From: Aspidapion aeneum
Taxonomy: Eukaryota; Arthropoda; Insecta; Coleoptera; Brentidae
Reading direction: 5' to 3'
DNA length: 64,000 bases
NCBI GenBank assembly: GCA_963576565.1
Contig: OY755044.1
Span: 49,743,134-49,807,133, forward strand
In this document: in pieces, positions 1-10,726 of the stretch
Layout of the letters: the number at the start of each line of letters is the position of its first letter
How positions within the stretch are numbered: position 1 is the first letter of the stretch
Notes under the pieces: model-generated
What the model saw: only the letters and a program-made list of their open reading frames with translations
Database searches by the model: none
What the model was told of the DNA's origin: nothing
Made by a program: the position numbers and the translations under genes

Positions 1-2079
1 TTAAAGCCAGTAAGTCTCAAATAAAAGGGACCATGTTTTGTTCAAAAAGTCAGGTTATGTTTTTATTTACTTTTGTTTTTTTTAAACTTTTTTTCCAGTT
101 TTTTACTCAGTTTGAATTATTATTATTAGTTTCTGTGCTGTTATGAATTGTGGCAGCTGAGGAGAGCTTGATAATGTTAGTTTTGATGGAATGCCAAGTA
201 TTTTGACCTTAAAAAATCATCTTGATTTAAATGAACTAGGTATCAGCTCAAAGAAGGGAAAAGAAAGTGGATAAGTGCTCTATTACCTGACTTAACAGAG
301 GATAAATTGAAATATTCGAAAGTTTTTTGTCAGGTTTGTTTTGGATAAATGTGTAACTGCCATTTTGGCAACATTTTCTATTGGGATCTTTTTTTGTGCT
401 TGAGTGGACCTTTTGCAGAAGTGTAACATATAATTGTGTTAAACTGTAAGAAATACTTCACTATGATTTTTTTACTATTCTACGCAAGCAACTTTCAAAA
501 CTAGAATACAGCAATGATCCTGACTGGGTCTCTTCTGAATGGATTATTGTTTCAAAATGGTTGAAAAATTAATAAAATTATGGTTGAAAAAAGGGTCTAG
601 AGAAGAAAGAAAAGGAAAACAATATGAGGTTAAAGTGTGGGTAATAAGCTGAACCAAATTTATACACCATCCTACAGAACTCTTAAATAAACTCTTGGTA
701 GTGTAGCAGCCTGTATAGTGTCCAGTGGAGTCCTGTTTCATCAAAGTTTCTTTTTCTTTAATAAATATTTATTTTACAGACCTCAAAATAGTTTAGAATA
801 AACTGGTGAATTTGACAATCTCCCTAACTAAAAACCTCTTTTTATCTTAAACTATTTTGGTGCAAATTTTCCTTTATTTCCATGCTTTTTGACACCTGAA
901 ACTTGTACACCGTAAAATTTGTATAGCATCTGACTGGACCTACTATGAGTCCTGTTGTGAATAGGAGCTTATTACCAAAAAAAATTTTTTATGGCATCAA
1001 AAAATAGATGGAAAAAAAGTCATCTTTGTTGACTCTGATGACCACAAGAAAAGCAAATAAGTTTTTTCAGATTTTTTTTTCAATTTCTCTTCACATATTT
1101 AGTAAAGTACTTATTAGAAGTTTGCTTGACCAACCTCGGTTGGAACTCATATGTATATCTGTTGGACTGACCTACCTATAAGTTGTGCCTCTTTTTCATG
1201 TCACTACTGGACGGTTAACACGATTAAACTTTGTCTAAACCGAAAAATCATAGTGAAATATTTTTCACAGTTTAACGCTATAGAAGGCCTATTACTTAGC
1301 AAAAGGTTTAGTCAAGTACAACAAAAGATCCTAATAGAAAACCTGAATCCGATGAGACAAGTTTAGTCTATTTCAATTTCGTCTCTGTTAAGTGAGCCTT
1401 GAAGTGGGCTCTTTGAATAGAACTACTTATCCACTTCCCCCTACCTTGGGCTGATAGTTCATTGATTCATTGGTCAAAAAACTTCAAATTCAATGAAAAC
1501 TAACATTATCATTACTTCCTCCGCTGCCACAATTCACAACAGCAAAAAACTTGACATAGTCAGTGGTGCACCCAGAAATATGTCTTGGGGGGACCCGAAA
1601 CCTTTGGGGGCCCGATATCTTTGGGGGGCCCCCAGAGGTCCCATGATGTTGCACTTTATGCTATTTTTTCTGTTTATTCATGAAATATATGGAAAATATC
1701 TGAAAAAATATGTGGTTTGGGGGGTCCGGGCCCCTAGCCCCCCGCCCCCTTGGTGCGCCCATGTAATAATTCAAAATAAGTAAAAAAACTAGAAAAAATT
1801 AAAAAAAAAACAAAATAAACAAAAACATAACCTACTTTTTTGAAGAAAACATGGTCCCATTTATTTCAGATTTTCTCGCTTTAGTTTAATATTTTTAAGA
1901 AAAACGCATTTTTCCTATATGCACAAAGGATCCGTTCTTAAAACTGATTAATTTTTGAGGCTGAAGCTCTTGTCGTTTTTGTAAAATTTACGTTTTTGTT
2001 AACATTACGGCTTATGGGGAATCGGTTTGTTTGTCCTATGGAAGACATCTTGGATTTGATCATATGTTTTGTTAGACAG
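1..2079. mobile_element. Non-autonomous inverted-repeat DNA element, copy L (left end outside window)
   Basis: Positions 1-2079 match the reverse complement of 53523-56175 over most of their length, including distinctive stretches near 150-230, 540-740, 1100-1440 and 1990-2079. The right copy has both ends and shows terminal inverted repeats, so this copy lacks only about 200 bp to the left of the window. The right boundary is set at GACAG (2075-2079), near where the two copies diverge. No transposase is visible, so the superfamily is not assigned. Confidence 0.75.
1561..1763. mobile_element. GC-ended MITE nested in copy L
   Basis: It starts CAGTGGTGCACCC and ends GGTGCGCCCATG, an imperfect inverted repeat, with G/C homopolymer-rich subterminal sequence (GGGGGG, CCCCGCCCCC) in an AT-rich setting. 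A relative with one end missing lies at 53841-54005 inside the other copy of the host element. A third, full-length relative lies at 9086-9290 with a visible target duplication, which supports mobility of this family. Confidence 0.65.
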
Positions 2080-2205
2080 CCCTATGGAAAAGCCGGCGCT
2101 GTATGTGACGATATTTTTCTGCAAATTTGAAGAAAAATTATACCAAGATTTAGATGGAAAGGTCCTGAAAAAATTACATTTTAAATAAAAACAAACTTTG
2201 TACCA

Positions 2206-2415
2206 TCAACAGCTGATTTTCACTGAACAGCTGATTTTCATCGAACAGCTGATTTTGACTAAACAGCTTATTTATTTTGACAGAAACAGCTGATTCATTT
2301 AGAGAGGGATCAGCTGATTCATTTTGACAGAAACAGCTGATATTTTTTTAGAGTGATATCAGCTGATGTATTTTAATAGATATCAGCTGATGTATTTTAA
2401 TAGATATCAGCTGAG
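2206..2415. repeat. CAGCTG-rich irregular tandem repeat
   Basis: About nine copies of the palindrome CAGCTG (E-box core), usually as CAGCTGATTT or CAGCTGAT, are spaced roughly 20-30 bp apart between 2210 and 2412. The last two units (TATCAGCTGATGTATTTTAA) are almost identical. 2080-2205 before it shows nothing recognisable. Confidence 0.7.
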
Positions 2416-2838
2416 CCCAGGGGAGATTGATCTAGACAGAGGAACAGCCTTCTCTCTTTGTGTTGCCAACGGTTTAACACGTAGTTTGCATTTCTTCCCT
2501 TTGGTGTTGTGTGATTTAAAATCTGTAAGGCTATTGTTAGCAACTGTTTCTTCAACATAATATTGAATTTTTGCGTGTTTTTGTCTTAGGGTCAGTTTAT
2601 CAATAGAGGGTTAGCCCTGACCCGTGGGTTATCTTTGATAGCCGTCTTTTTTTAGCATGTGGTAAATATCTTATCATCTCTTTTTTTAACCCACAGGTCT
2701 GGGCTAACCCTCTATTGATAAACCGACCTTTAAAAACAAAAGTTCTAATTCATCATCAGAATCCTCATCTGAACTTTCTTTTACTAATTTTAGGGCGAAT
2801 TGGCCCACAACCACTTTATTGATTAACTTTTTATCCAT
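2407..2838 (-). pseudogene. Harbinger/HARBI1-like N-terminal reading frame interrupted by a MITE
   Basis: On the minus strand an ATG at 2836-2838 opens a frame with an acidic stretch (ESSDEDSDDELELLFL). A 141-bp MITE at 2589-2729 interrupts it. Removing the MITE and one TTA target copy leaves 288 nt, an exact multiple of three, that reads through to a TGA at 2407-2409. The resumed part (YYVEETVANNSLTDFKSH) resembles the segment ahead of the FxxHFR motif in PIF/Harbinger nuclease proteins, but the FRM motif is missing and the frame ends in the CAGCTG repeat. I infer a truncated transposase exon. A small host protein is possible. Confidence 0.45.
2589..2729. mobile_element. 141-bp palindromic MITE, TTA target duplication (PIF/Harbinger type)
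   Basis: Arms GGGTCAGTTTATCAATAG and its near-exact reverse complement at the right end extend inward for about 45 bp (through the GGGTTAGCCC region) around a roughly 50-bp centre. TTA at 2586-2588 and TTA at 2730-2732 flank it directly. Excision restores an open frame in the interrupted reading frame, an independent check on the boundaries. Confidence 0.85.
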
Positions 2839-3283
2839 ATTCCAAAACCAAAATTTAAAAAAAAATGATAAAAAATAAATAATACAGATGTTTTTGTGAG
2901 GTTATGTTGATCCACCAAAAAATCCTCACCGACCCTCGGGCACAGAAGAGTCACACAGAAGCGACAAAGCGCCCTGTTTCCAAAATCGAGTGGTGGGGAT
3001 GGACAACGTTTCACACTGAGAGAAAGTGCGTGCGAGAAGTACACTAAAAAAAAACAGCGTAAATCTGCTTATGTGGGAAAAAGTGTTTTACATTTTTATT
3101 TAAATGATGAACATGGACAAATAAATAGATGTACTAATGTAAACTTTTGCACGCATATATAAAGAAAGTAATGTTCTTTTAAGGTGCAAAATTCCTGTAT
3201 GTAAGTAGCAAAATGTTTTTATTGAATTTGACAGATTAAATCATAGAGAATATTATTAAATGCAACAATAAAAGTTTTTGGAG

Positions 3284-3346
3284 AGGGCGGGGCTGTACTT
3301 AAGCATTTTTATTGGAGACAAAATTGTTTCGAGCCAATAAAAACGC
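3284..3346. promoter_or_regulatory. Promoter-like GC box plus inverted CCAAT pair
   Basis: GGGCGGGG sits near 3285. An inverted pair GCATTTTTATTGG (3303-3315) / CCAATAAAAACGC (3334-3346) places CCAAT boxes on both strands, about 160-200 bp ahead of an ATG at 3504. This is a composition-based suggestion of an RNA polymerase II promoter only. The pair could equally be a small foldback. Confidence 0.3.
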
Positions 3347-3503
3347 TCCATTTTGAAAAGTGCACCATGACCATCATATATTGACGTTTTTAAAACTCCG
3401 CGACGTCCACGAGTTGTTCTAGTCGTTAACGGCTGTTAAACGCATATTTTGGCAGTTTAAAGCTTGTGAGTTTTTGTTACCTTTGTGCTTTATTATAGTG
3501 ATA

Positions 3504-3591
3504 ATGAAAGGATATCATTGTGCTTTTCTTAAGTGTTAATCCAAATCCGGTGAAGATTATCATTGTTTTCTTTTCCTAAAGATGCGGAGAG
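3504..3591 (+). pseudogene. THAP-domain first-exon relic
   Basis: ATG at 3504 opens MKGYHCAFLKC, with a C-x4-C pair as at the start of THAP zinc fingers, then hits TAA at 3537. Past the stop, a shift of one base gives a phenylalanine-proline segment (FSFPKDAER) typical of THAP domains, followed by a clean splice donor (GAGAG|GTAAGT, 3592). The stop and frameshift argue for a dead copy. No downstream exon with the C-x2-H half was found. It may come from a P-like transposon or a host THAP gene. Confidence 0.4.
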
Positions 3592-5125
3592 GTAAGTACA
3601 CACATGGACGCACCTGATGTATAAGACAGCCTTTATATAGACAGTGTCTCTACTTTTAAGGTTTAGCAAACATTTTTATTACTATTTTACTTTTTTTTTT
3701 CAAATAAAGCTCGCCATGGTTTAAAACCCTGTATTATACATCAAATAATATTTTTTATTTCTTCGGATATACGGTGTCTGCCAAAAAATATTAATTTTTC
3801 GCTACAGTAAAGTATAGCTTTATTTTAAAGAGAACCTGTATGTACTTTACTCTTAAGCAAACTTGATATTTTCTGAGAAACCTCTTATAAAATTATTCTT
3901 GATAACAATTTTCTAAAATTAAGGTAACAGTGTACTCCGGTTATAACGGACCTGGGTTATAACGCACTTTCAGTTATTACGTACATTTTTCATTGGTCTG
4001 ACCAAAATACTCTTCTTTTTTTACCAGCAATTACGAGACGCACCTTTTATACCTTCTACTTCGGTTATAACGTACCATATTTTACTAATTCCGTTATAAT
4101 ATTCCAGTTGTACCGTACGAGTGTACGTTAAAACCGGAATATTACCGGTGATTCCCCGAAAAATTCGGGAATTTTTCAATAATCGATTCCGCGGTTTTCT
4201 CATTCGAATGCGAGCTGCATGCGGCAGGCCGTCATGGTCAGTTTCGACTTTATTCTTATATGGAAAAATGGTCTAGTACGATCCCAGCAAACATCGTCCT
4301 GCTGGTACTTTACTAATATTGTACTTTAACTTCTGGCAACTGCTGGCATCGGCAACGATGTGCATTATTTTTATAATTTTTGTATTGTCTAATTTGCATA
4401 TTATTTAAAAGTGCAAAAAATGCACCATTTTAGTACTTTATTTTTAATAGAACGAAAAGTTATATTTTATTTTTGAAGAATGCCAAGTGCAGCCAGCGTT
4501 AATGGCAAAAAAACATTTTAAAAGTATTTTTAAACAGTTGCTTTTAAAGCCCTTGATTTTAGTACAAAACTATTAAATGTTTTACTGTGAAAATAAAATA
4601 TTTACAAAAAAAACTGACAAGTTGATGTTTGCCGTCCTTGCTACTAGATGGCAAACACTAGTCAACATTTTACAGGTACACTGAGGAATGTCAAGCTTAA
4701 GAATGTGAATGATTTTATTTAGTTTTAAATTGATGTGGAATGTTCCCTAATCCTTATATAATGATCAAATATTTCATTCCGTAAATATGAGACGTGAGTG
4801 AAGTAATGTCCTTACAATATTTACAATAAAAGTAGTTTCTTTGTACTAAAAATTAATAAAATACAATGCTTTAAAAGTACAGGTTTTTTAAAAAATGGAT
4901 AAAAATTCAGTATTTTTTGTGTATACTATTTACTAAAAATACGAAGAAAATACATTGCTAGAGTAAAGTAGTAAGAGATATCAGAAAAGCTTATTAAGAA
5001 AAGTTGTTTATAATTAAAAGTTACGACAGATTCTTATTTTTCACACTTTTGCATCTAAACAACTCTTCTTAATAACATTTTCCGATATCTTTTAAAACAA
5101 GGGTATTTTACTCTTAACACTTTTT
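3592..5125. other. AT-rich stretch; possible pogo/Tigger-like terminus
   Basis: No convincing gene. 3928-4140 contains repeated CGGTTATAACG-like words starting with CAGTGTACTCCGGTTATAACG-type sequence, resembling ends of pogo/Tigger elements, but no second end was paired with it. The remainder is low-complexity AT-rich DNA. Confidence 0.35.
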
Positions 5126-5404
5126 ATCAAATCAGCCTACTAAACCACCCTGTAGATTAATTAATTTGATCCATTTTTTTAACATCTTAGTTTCAGACCA
5201 AGCAGGCGCAATTTCCAGAAAATCAGAATCTAAATCGAACAATTTTTGTCATTTATAACTTACATCATCAAATCAGCATACTAAACCACCCTGTATATTA
5301 ATTGATTTGACTCATTTTTAACATCTTAGATTGAGACCAAGCAGGCGCAATTCCCAGAAAATCAGAATCTGAATCGAAATTTTTTGGTCTTTTATACCTT
5401 ACCC
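5126..5404. repeat. 141-bp tandem duplication
   Basis: ATCAAATCAG at 5126 and again at 5267 start two copies of about 141 bp with only scattered differences. Both include ACCACCCTGTA and GACCAAGCAGGCGCAATT. Similar CCCTGTATA words recur at 5508, 5635, 18440 and 45605, pointing to a dispersed MITE/SINE-like family. Confidence 0.8.
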
Positions 5405-6196
5405 GAACTTAATCTGTGGACATTAATTTTATATATATAGGTATGTATTATTTAAAAAAAATGCATTTTTTGTATTTGTATATGCGTGTACATAAGAATT
5501 TGGGGACGCCCTGTACATATTCTAATATTAATAACTGAAATAAATTAGTCGTGACAAATAATAACTTTATAATGCATTTTTTTTTATCAACATAATTTTA
5601 TAAGAGTTATTGTGTATATTAGGACTTTTCGGACACCCTGTATGTAATTATTTAAGTATCAAATATAATAAAGCATACAAACTGCTAGTATGACGTAATT
5701 ATTATAGCTTTTTAACTTTTTACGTTTTTTAAGCCAAATTTAATTTGTTTTTATGTATCAACAATTTTAAAATCCTCTGTATATATTCTTAGATTAATAT
5801 TATAATAAATATGATATAACTAGCCGTTTCTTTTCAAATTAAATATAATTTACGACTTTCTTGTCGTACAAGGTAAATATAAATTTTTTTTCGTGTAAAA
5901 TTTCGTGCTTCTTCTTTCAGTGTAAAACGTTGGGTTAGTGTTAAGTGACGTCACGAATTCGATACCCATAAAAGCAATGCTTTATCTGTCATGTTGCCGC
6001 TTCTGGTGTAACCTTAGAAAAAGAATTCAATTTCATTGGGTGTAACTCTTCTGAGCCTCGGGGTCGGTGAGAATCGATGGCAACAATTGATTCAACCAAA
6101 AAATTTAAAGAACGTTTTTGGTGGAATCGAAAATGTTTCAAGAACGCTTTGATTCCATCGATGGATTAAAAAACGCTCCCAGTTGCACCACCTCGG
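5405..6196. other. AT-rich stretch without recognisable gene
   Basis: Two further CACCCTGTA/CGCCCTGTA words suggest repeat termini. 6066-6175 contains an imperfect inverted repeat (AATCGATGG ... CCATCGATGG). No coding or RNA gene was recognised. Confidence 0.4.
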
Positions 6197-6319
6197 GGGT
6201 ACGTTCAGATACACATCGGATGTGGTCGGGCGCGCTCAAATCCGTTCAGATTGAAATCTGGGTGAAAGTTACTCTCGTTCATATTGGTCAAAAATAACGT
6301 CGGGCGAATCGCCTTTTAC

Positions 6320-7100
6320 ACCCTTCTCTATGAGGTGGGTGACAAACGCTCGACTTGCGCAGTAGGTATATAAACCAACACCCCCATTTAAAAAAAAAGA
6401 TTATATTTTCGAAAACATATTATATAAAAGTGGCATTTTCCATAAATCAATAATCAATTTTTACTTTTTCTTAAAGACAAAAAACACTTGTTTGACTTTT
6501 GACAGTGACATCTAAGTTTCTTTAGAAGGTTAAGTCCCATTTATAAACTCGAGACCAGTCAACCAAAGATTATAGATTATAATATATATTCTTAAGATGG
6601 GCCACTCAAAATTATATTATTATTATATACAGTGTGTCGAACGTACATAAGTTCGGGTAAGCAGTCCAAAGATGGCGCTACACACATTTTCAAAAATCGC
6701 GCACGGGTGATATATTTAACTTTTTTTAAAAATACTGTGTGATTAAAAAATATTTTTAATATAAATTAAAGGTTATTTATATTCCATAATCTTTGAATTA
6801 CATTAAAAATTATTTTAAATGTTTTAGGTAATCATTTTGGTGAAATGAGTCCAAAATGTCTCAACCACTACTTGTATTGAAAAATCTTTAAAATATTTTA
6901 GATCATTTCAACGATATATATAAAAAAACAACCCAATAACTACACATTTATTTTTTATTTAGCTATGTTCAGTATTCCACCAGTCCAGTTTTTTTTAACT
7001 GTAATAATCATTGTTAATTAAGGCACAGGCTCGTCATTTAATAGATGTTTTACTGACTGTCGTCGGTATCTCAATCACAGTTTTTTTTCATTTAGTTAGA
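6320..7100. other. AT-rich interior without recognisable gene
   Basis: I see low-complexity AT-rich DNA only. Confidence 0.4.
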
Positions 7101-7104
7101 TATC

Positions 7105-8085
7105 TAAATATCAAATCAGGAAAACGTTAGAGAGCTGAGCTTTGGAAGACTGATGGGAACTATGTTAAAACTTTAGGAAAAAATTTAAAACCACCAAAAT
7201 TGTATACTTCCAGGAACACTATAGAGAAGGCTGATAGGAACTATGATAAAAGCATAGTTTAAAAAAACATTACCAATCTAGTAAGAACCTTTCATTTTGA
7301 CATTTGTATTGGAGAATTTGGCTTTACTTTTTTACGGAATATCACTTTCGCGTACTTAGCTTTTTTTTACTTGAAATGGTTTTGTTATGATTTCACTGCT
7401 TTTTTAAAGGATTTGGATAATAGGTATTTAAGTTTTAAAGTAGTAAAATATGCGGAATATTGTTCAAAATTTTAGCAATGCCTTATTAAAAATTTTGAGT
7501 TTTTTTTTATATTTTCCTATGGTTTCATCTCCTTCAGCCTTCTCTTTGGTGTTTTTAAATTTTTTCCTAAAGTTTTATCATAGTTCCTATCAGTCTTCCA
7601 AAGCTCAGCTCTCTAACGTTTCTGGAAGTGAAGAATGTTGCTTTTACATAAGTCTACATTGATAGGGGAGCGATATTAATTAAAATTTGGGGTTTTTTAA
7701 TTTTCTTTTATAGTTTTATCATAGTTCCTATTGGCCTTCCATAGCTCAGCTCTCTAGCGTTTCTGGAAGTGGGCAATGTTACTTTTACATAATTTTACAT
7801 TTATAGCGAAGGGAAGCAAATTAAAATTTTGAGGTTTTTAAATTTTTTTCCAATAGTTTTATCATATTTTCTATCAGTCTGCCAAAGCTCAGCTCTCTAG
7901 CGCCTCTGGAAGTGGGCAATGTTACCTTTACATAACTTTATATGTATGGGGGAGGTGAGTGAATTAGAATTTTGAGTTTTTGATTTTTTCCAATCCAAGG
8001 GTTTGGTCACAATTTCTATCAGTCTGCCAAATTTTAGCTTTGTAGCATGTCTGGAAGTACAGTAGAATTTTGATGATTTAGACAT
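7105..8085. repeat. ~145-bp tandem repeat with an inverted outlier
   Basis: Four diverging direct units with the word CCAAAGCTCAGCTCTCTA(A/G)CG lie near 7597, 7740, 7884 and 8028 (the last heavily changed), each followed by CTGGAAGTG and a T-rich tract. An inverted unit (GTTAGAGAGCTGAGCTTTGG) lies near 7125 with a second partial one near 7210. The arrangement suggests subterminal repeats of a DNA element. Confidence 0.7.
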
Positions 8086-8860
8086 GAGTGAGTGAGTGGC
8101 AACTTCGACTTTTTTTGAAATTTCGTAACTACTTTAAATACTACTTTATGGAAGTCTATGAAACTTGGAGGGATTGCTAACTCTATAAAGATCTATGACT
8201 GTTCAAAGTTTGAGTTTCGTAGTTCATTCCGAAGTAGAGTTTTAGATTGGTCAAATATGGGCTGAAATGTTTCAAAAAAAGATGGTACAGCAGTTTCCGC
8301 GCGAACTTCGCGGTCGATAGGCTTTTTCATGTCCAACGGCATTCACCCATTTTTGGCGGAGCTGAAAGTAATTAAAGTGTTTTTCATAATAAATCTTTAT
8401 ATAAAACAAGCTTATATCACTGTATACATACTAAAGGCAATGCTTATATAAATATATATTTTTACTTACCTGAAAATATCTCGGGAATCTATGAAAGGGT
8501 TTTATTTTGAAAGGGCAATTGAGTACGCAACAGGTTGAAGCCATTTTCAAATAAGGATCTTATTTAAAATACGCAATAAATTAAGAAAAACAAACATTTA
8601 TGAATGACAGAAAAAAATTGACAAATATAAAAAGTTGATAAATTTGAAATGTAGCAACAGCGCGGGTATATTTTGTGAAAAAAACTGTAAAAATTATGGA
8701 ATTAGTGCCATCTCGGGAATGCTTACCAAACTATCAGTGCGCAGGCCGTGCAGTCAACATGGTTACCTGTGACAAGAAACCCATATAAAAACATCACAAA
8801 AGTTCCTAGGTATAGCGTTTTCAAACGAGAGGTCATCAGCTTTCAACAGTACTGTACAAA
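8086..8860. other. No gene seen; right part resembles the 54.8-55.3 kb element interior
   Basis: 8750-8870 contains CATCAGCTTTCAACAGTACTGTACAAATTTCACAACAGG. Segments of it parallel phrases near 54855-54900 and 55200-55240 in copy R, so this may be a diverged relative of that element in which the minisatellite expanded. Confidence 0.4.
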
Positions 8861-8861
8861 T

Positions 8862-9430
8862 TTCACAACAGGACCCGACAGTACCACGACAGGACCCAAC
8901 AGTACTCGACAGTACACGACAGTACCCAACAGTACTCAACATGACCCAACAGTACTCGACAGTACCCAACAGTACACGACAGGACCCAACAGTACTCAAC
9001 AGGACCCAACAGTACTCGACAGTACACGACAGTACCCAACAGTAGTCAACAGGACCCAACAGGACCCAACAGTACTCGACACTACCATGGGCGCACCAAG
9101 CCTTAGATTTTTTAATATATTTTCTACATATTTGATGTTAAAACATGAAAAATACCTTAAAATCTGACATCAGGAGGCTTCGGGCCGCGAAAAGACATGA
9201 TGACCTTTTTTTTTTGGTCGCAAGTTTTTTGAGGGCGCGCTTCGTAGCTGTCGGGCCCCCCCCCAACACACATTCCTGGGTGCGCCACTGACTACACGAC
9301 AGGACCCAACAGTACACGACAGTACTCAACAGGACCCAACAGTACTCAACAGGACCCAACAGTACTCGACAGTACACGACAGTACCCAACAGTACTCAAC
9401 AGGACCCAACAGTACACGACAGGACCCAAG
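8862..9430. repeat. 10-bp minisatellite (ACAGTACYCR-type)
   Basis: Tandem 10-mers such as ACAGTACTCG, ACAGTACACG, ACAGTACCCA and ACAGGACCCA repeat without gaps, interrupted only by a 205-bp MITE at 9086-9290. Because three units equal 30 bp, the array stays open in several frames on both strands. The long translations (repeats of TVLDST/TQQDP) are by-products of the repeat. Confidence 0.95.
9086..9290. mobile_element. 205-bp GC-ended MITE inside the minisatellite, target duplication ACTAC
   Basis: The ends CATGGGCGCACC and GGTGCGCCACTG are imperfect inverted repeats, with subterminal C homopolymer. ACTAC is present at 9081-9085 and 9291-9295. Removing the element plus one ACTAC rejoins the 10-bp repeat in register. 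It belongs to the same family as 1561-1763. Confidence 0.8.
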
Positions 9431-9960
9431 TCCTGTTGGACGCTGTACAAAATTTTAGGGTGCCGATGACCCCTCGTTTTCAAAAGATTGTAGAAGCCAA
9501 ATTTGTTATGATTGGATTTGTTTCATATCCCGTACAGAAATCATTAAATTCAGTTAGCTATTTTTCTTTGTCGGATTTTTGCTAGGGTATCACGATGGTT
9601 TACCCATAGTAACATAGCATAATGGATAAAGTTAATGCCTCGTTTTAAAGCTCCAGTCTACCATAATCAGTTGACAGAAAAATAAACGAAGATACCAAAA
9701 TTAACCCTAAAATTCCATTGTTTTTTATGTTGCTGGGTAACTCGACCCTCAAAACTGTATTTGTTACAGGTTTCACATCGCTCAAGCAGTTTTTCAAGCA
9801 GAATCCTCTTTTAGAAAAACACTCTTTCAGATGCAATTAAATGGATCCTTTACAGAATTTCATTTTTACAATTTCAATTTCAAGATTTTATACGAATATA
9901 AATAATATTATACCTAGATATTACTTTGTGCTTTCAAATTAAAATAAAATACATTTAAAC
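9431..9960. other. No recognisable gene
   Basis: The start (CAAGTCCTGTTGGACGCTGTACAAAATTTTAGGGTG) resembles 55225-55275 in copy R. The remainder is AT-rich with no supported feature. Confidence 0.35.
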
Positions 9961-10059
9961 TATGTTTATATGACAAATTGTGAAAGGCTTTCGCGGCCAT
10001 CGTCCAATGGTGGGTGTGCTTTCGGGCTGTTCGGCCGTCGTCGTTGGAAATTCGCTCTC

Positions 10060-10094
10060 GACGTTTAGCCATCTCGAGTGGATGGCATCTTCAG
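10060..10094 (-). ncRNA. Hammerhead-like motif at the 3' end of a Penelope-like element
   Basis: Read on the minus strand: CTGAAGA (10094-10088), a helix TGCCATC / GATGGC around CACTCGA, then TAAAC and GTC. The order matches a hammerhead core (CUGANGA, stem II, GAAA, GUC), but the first base of GAAA is T and stem III could form only between two molecules through the self-complementary ACGT. Hammerhead motifs are known from Penelope-like elements. I infer a relic with weak or no activity. Confidence 0.45.
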
Positions 10095-10726
10095 GAGATG
10101 TTGACTGTTTGTCGGCTTCTGGAAGACTGGTGGTTAGTCTGTCGCGGGCGCAGGTTATATACGCTATGGTGGGCGGGGCGTATATCAGAGCTGGTCGGTG
10201 ATTGGTCACATTCCCTTGATTCAGTTTTGTTATTGTAAGCGAGCCGTTTAGTGTTTTTAAGAACCGGTACCCATGTTCTGTTAATTTTAAGAGTTTCTTC
10301 AGATCTGTTGAAGTTCTGCTGGTGTTTATGAATTTCGATTGCTTCTCTATAGAGTCTTGGATAGTATGAAGAGGAGGCGCAGAGAACTTGTGTGTCTTCG
10401 AATTTTATTCGGTGGTCTTCATTGTTTAGTGTGTGGTCTGCAACTGCGGATTTTTCCGTATGTCCGAGTCGACAGTTGGCTTTGTGTTCTTTGATTCTTG
10501 TGTTTACGGACCGTTTGGTTGTTCCGATGTAGACACTTCCACAGGTACAGGGAATGCGGTATACTCCCGAAGAACTTAGTGGGTTCCTTATATCCTTCGC
10601 AGATCTGAGGTGGTTCTCGATCTTCTTAGATGGCTTGAAGATTGTTTTTATGTTGTGTTTTCCCAGAATACGTTCGATCCTATCTGTCACTCTAGGGATG
10701 AAGGGCAGAATGATCTGTAATATCAA
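10091..10726 (-). CDS. Penelope-like element protein, C-terminal part with GIY-YIG endonuclease
   Basis: The 211-residue reading frame begins with RT-distal sequence (RVTDRIERILGKHNIKT) and then carries a GIY-YIG-type signature: GVYRIPCTCGSVYIGTT (residues ~54-70), with a conserved arginine and RIKEHKANCR after it. This layout is characteristic of Penelope-like retroelements, where the endonuclease follows the reverse transcriptase. The RT palm with its catalytic aspartates is absent, so this is a 5'-truncated copy. The frame ends in a TGA lying inside the CTGAAGA hammerhead-like core. It acts in retrotransposition, not as a host repair nuclease. Confidence 0.85.
   Translation of the reverse strand: MILQIILPFIPRVTDRIERILGKHNIKTIFKPSKKIENHLRSAKDIRNPLSSSGVYRIPCTCGSVYIGTTKRSVNTRIKEHKANCRLGHTEKSAVADHTLNNEDHRIKFEDTQVLCASSSYYPRLYREAIEIHKHQQNFNRSEETLKINRTWVPVLKNTKRLAYNNKTESRECDQSPTSSDIRPAHHSVYNLRPRQTNHQSSRSRQTVNIS

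Noticed and set aside
8748..9389. Long open frames on both strands (139, 98 and 83 codons)
   Set aside because: By-products of the 10-bp minisatellite; 30 bp is a multiple of three, so any stop-free trio of units stays open.
9955..10238. Three short overlapping frames around 10.0-10.2 kb on both strands
   Set aside because: Shadows of the GC-richer end of the Penelope-like element; no independent motif.
10091..10726. Host GIY-YIG nuclease gene
   Set aside because: Flanking residues, tandem partial duplication and the 3' hammerhead-like motif fit a Penelope-like element, not a host gene.
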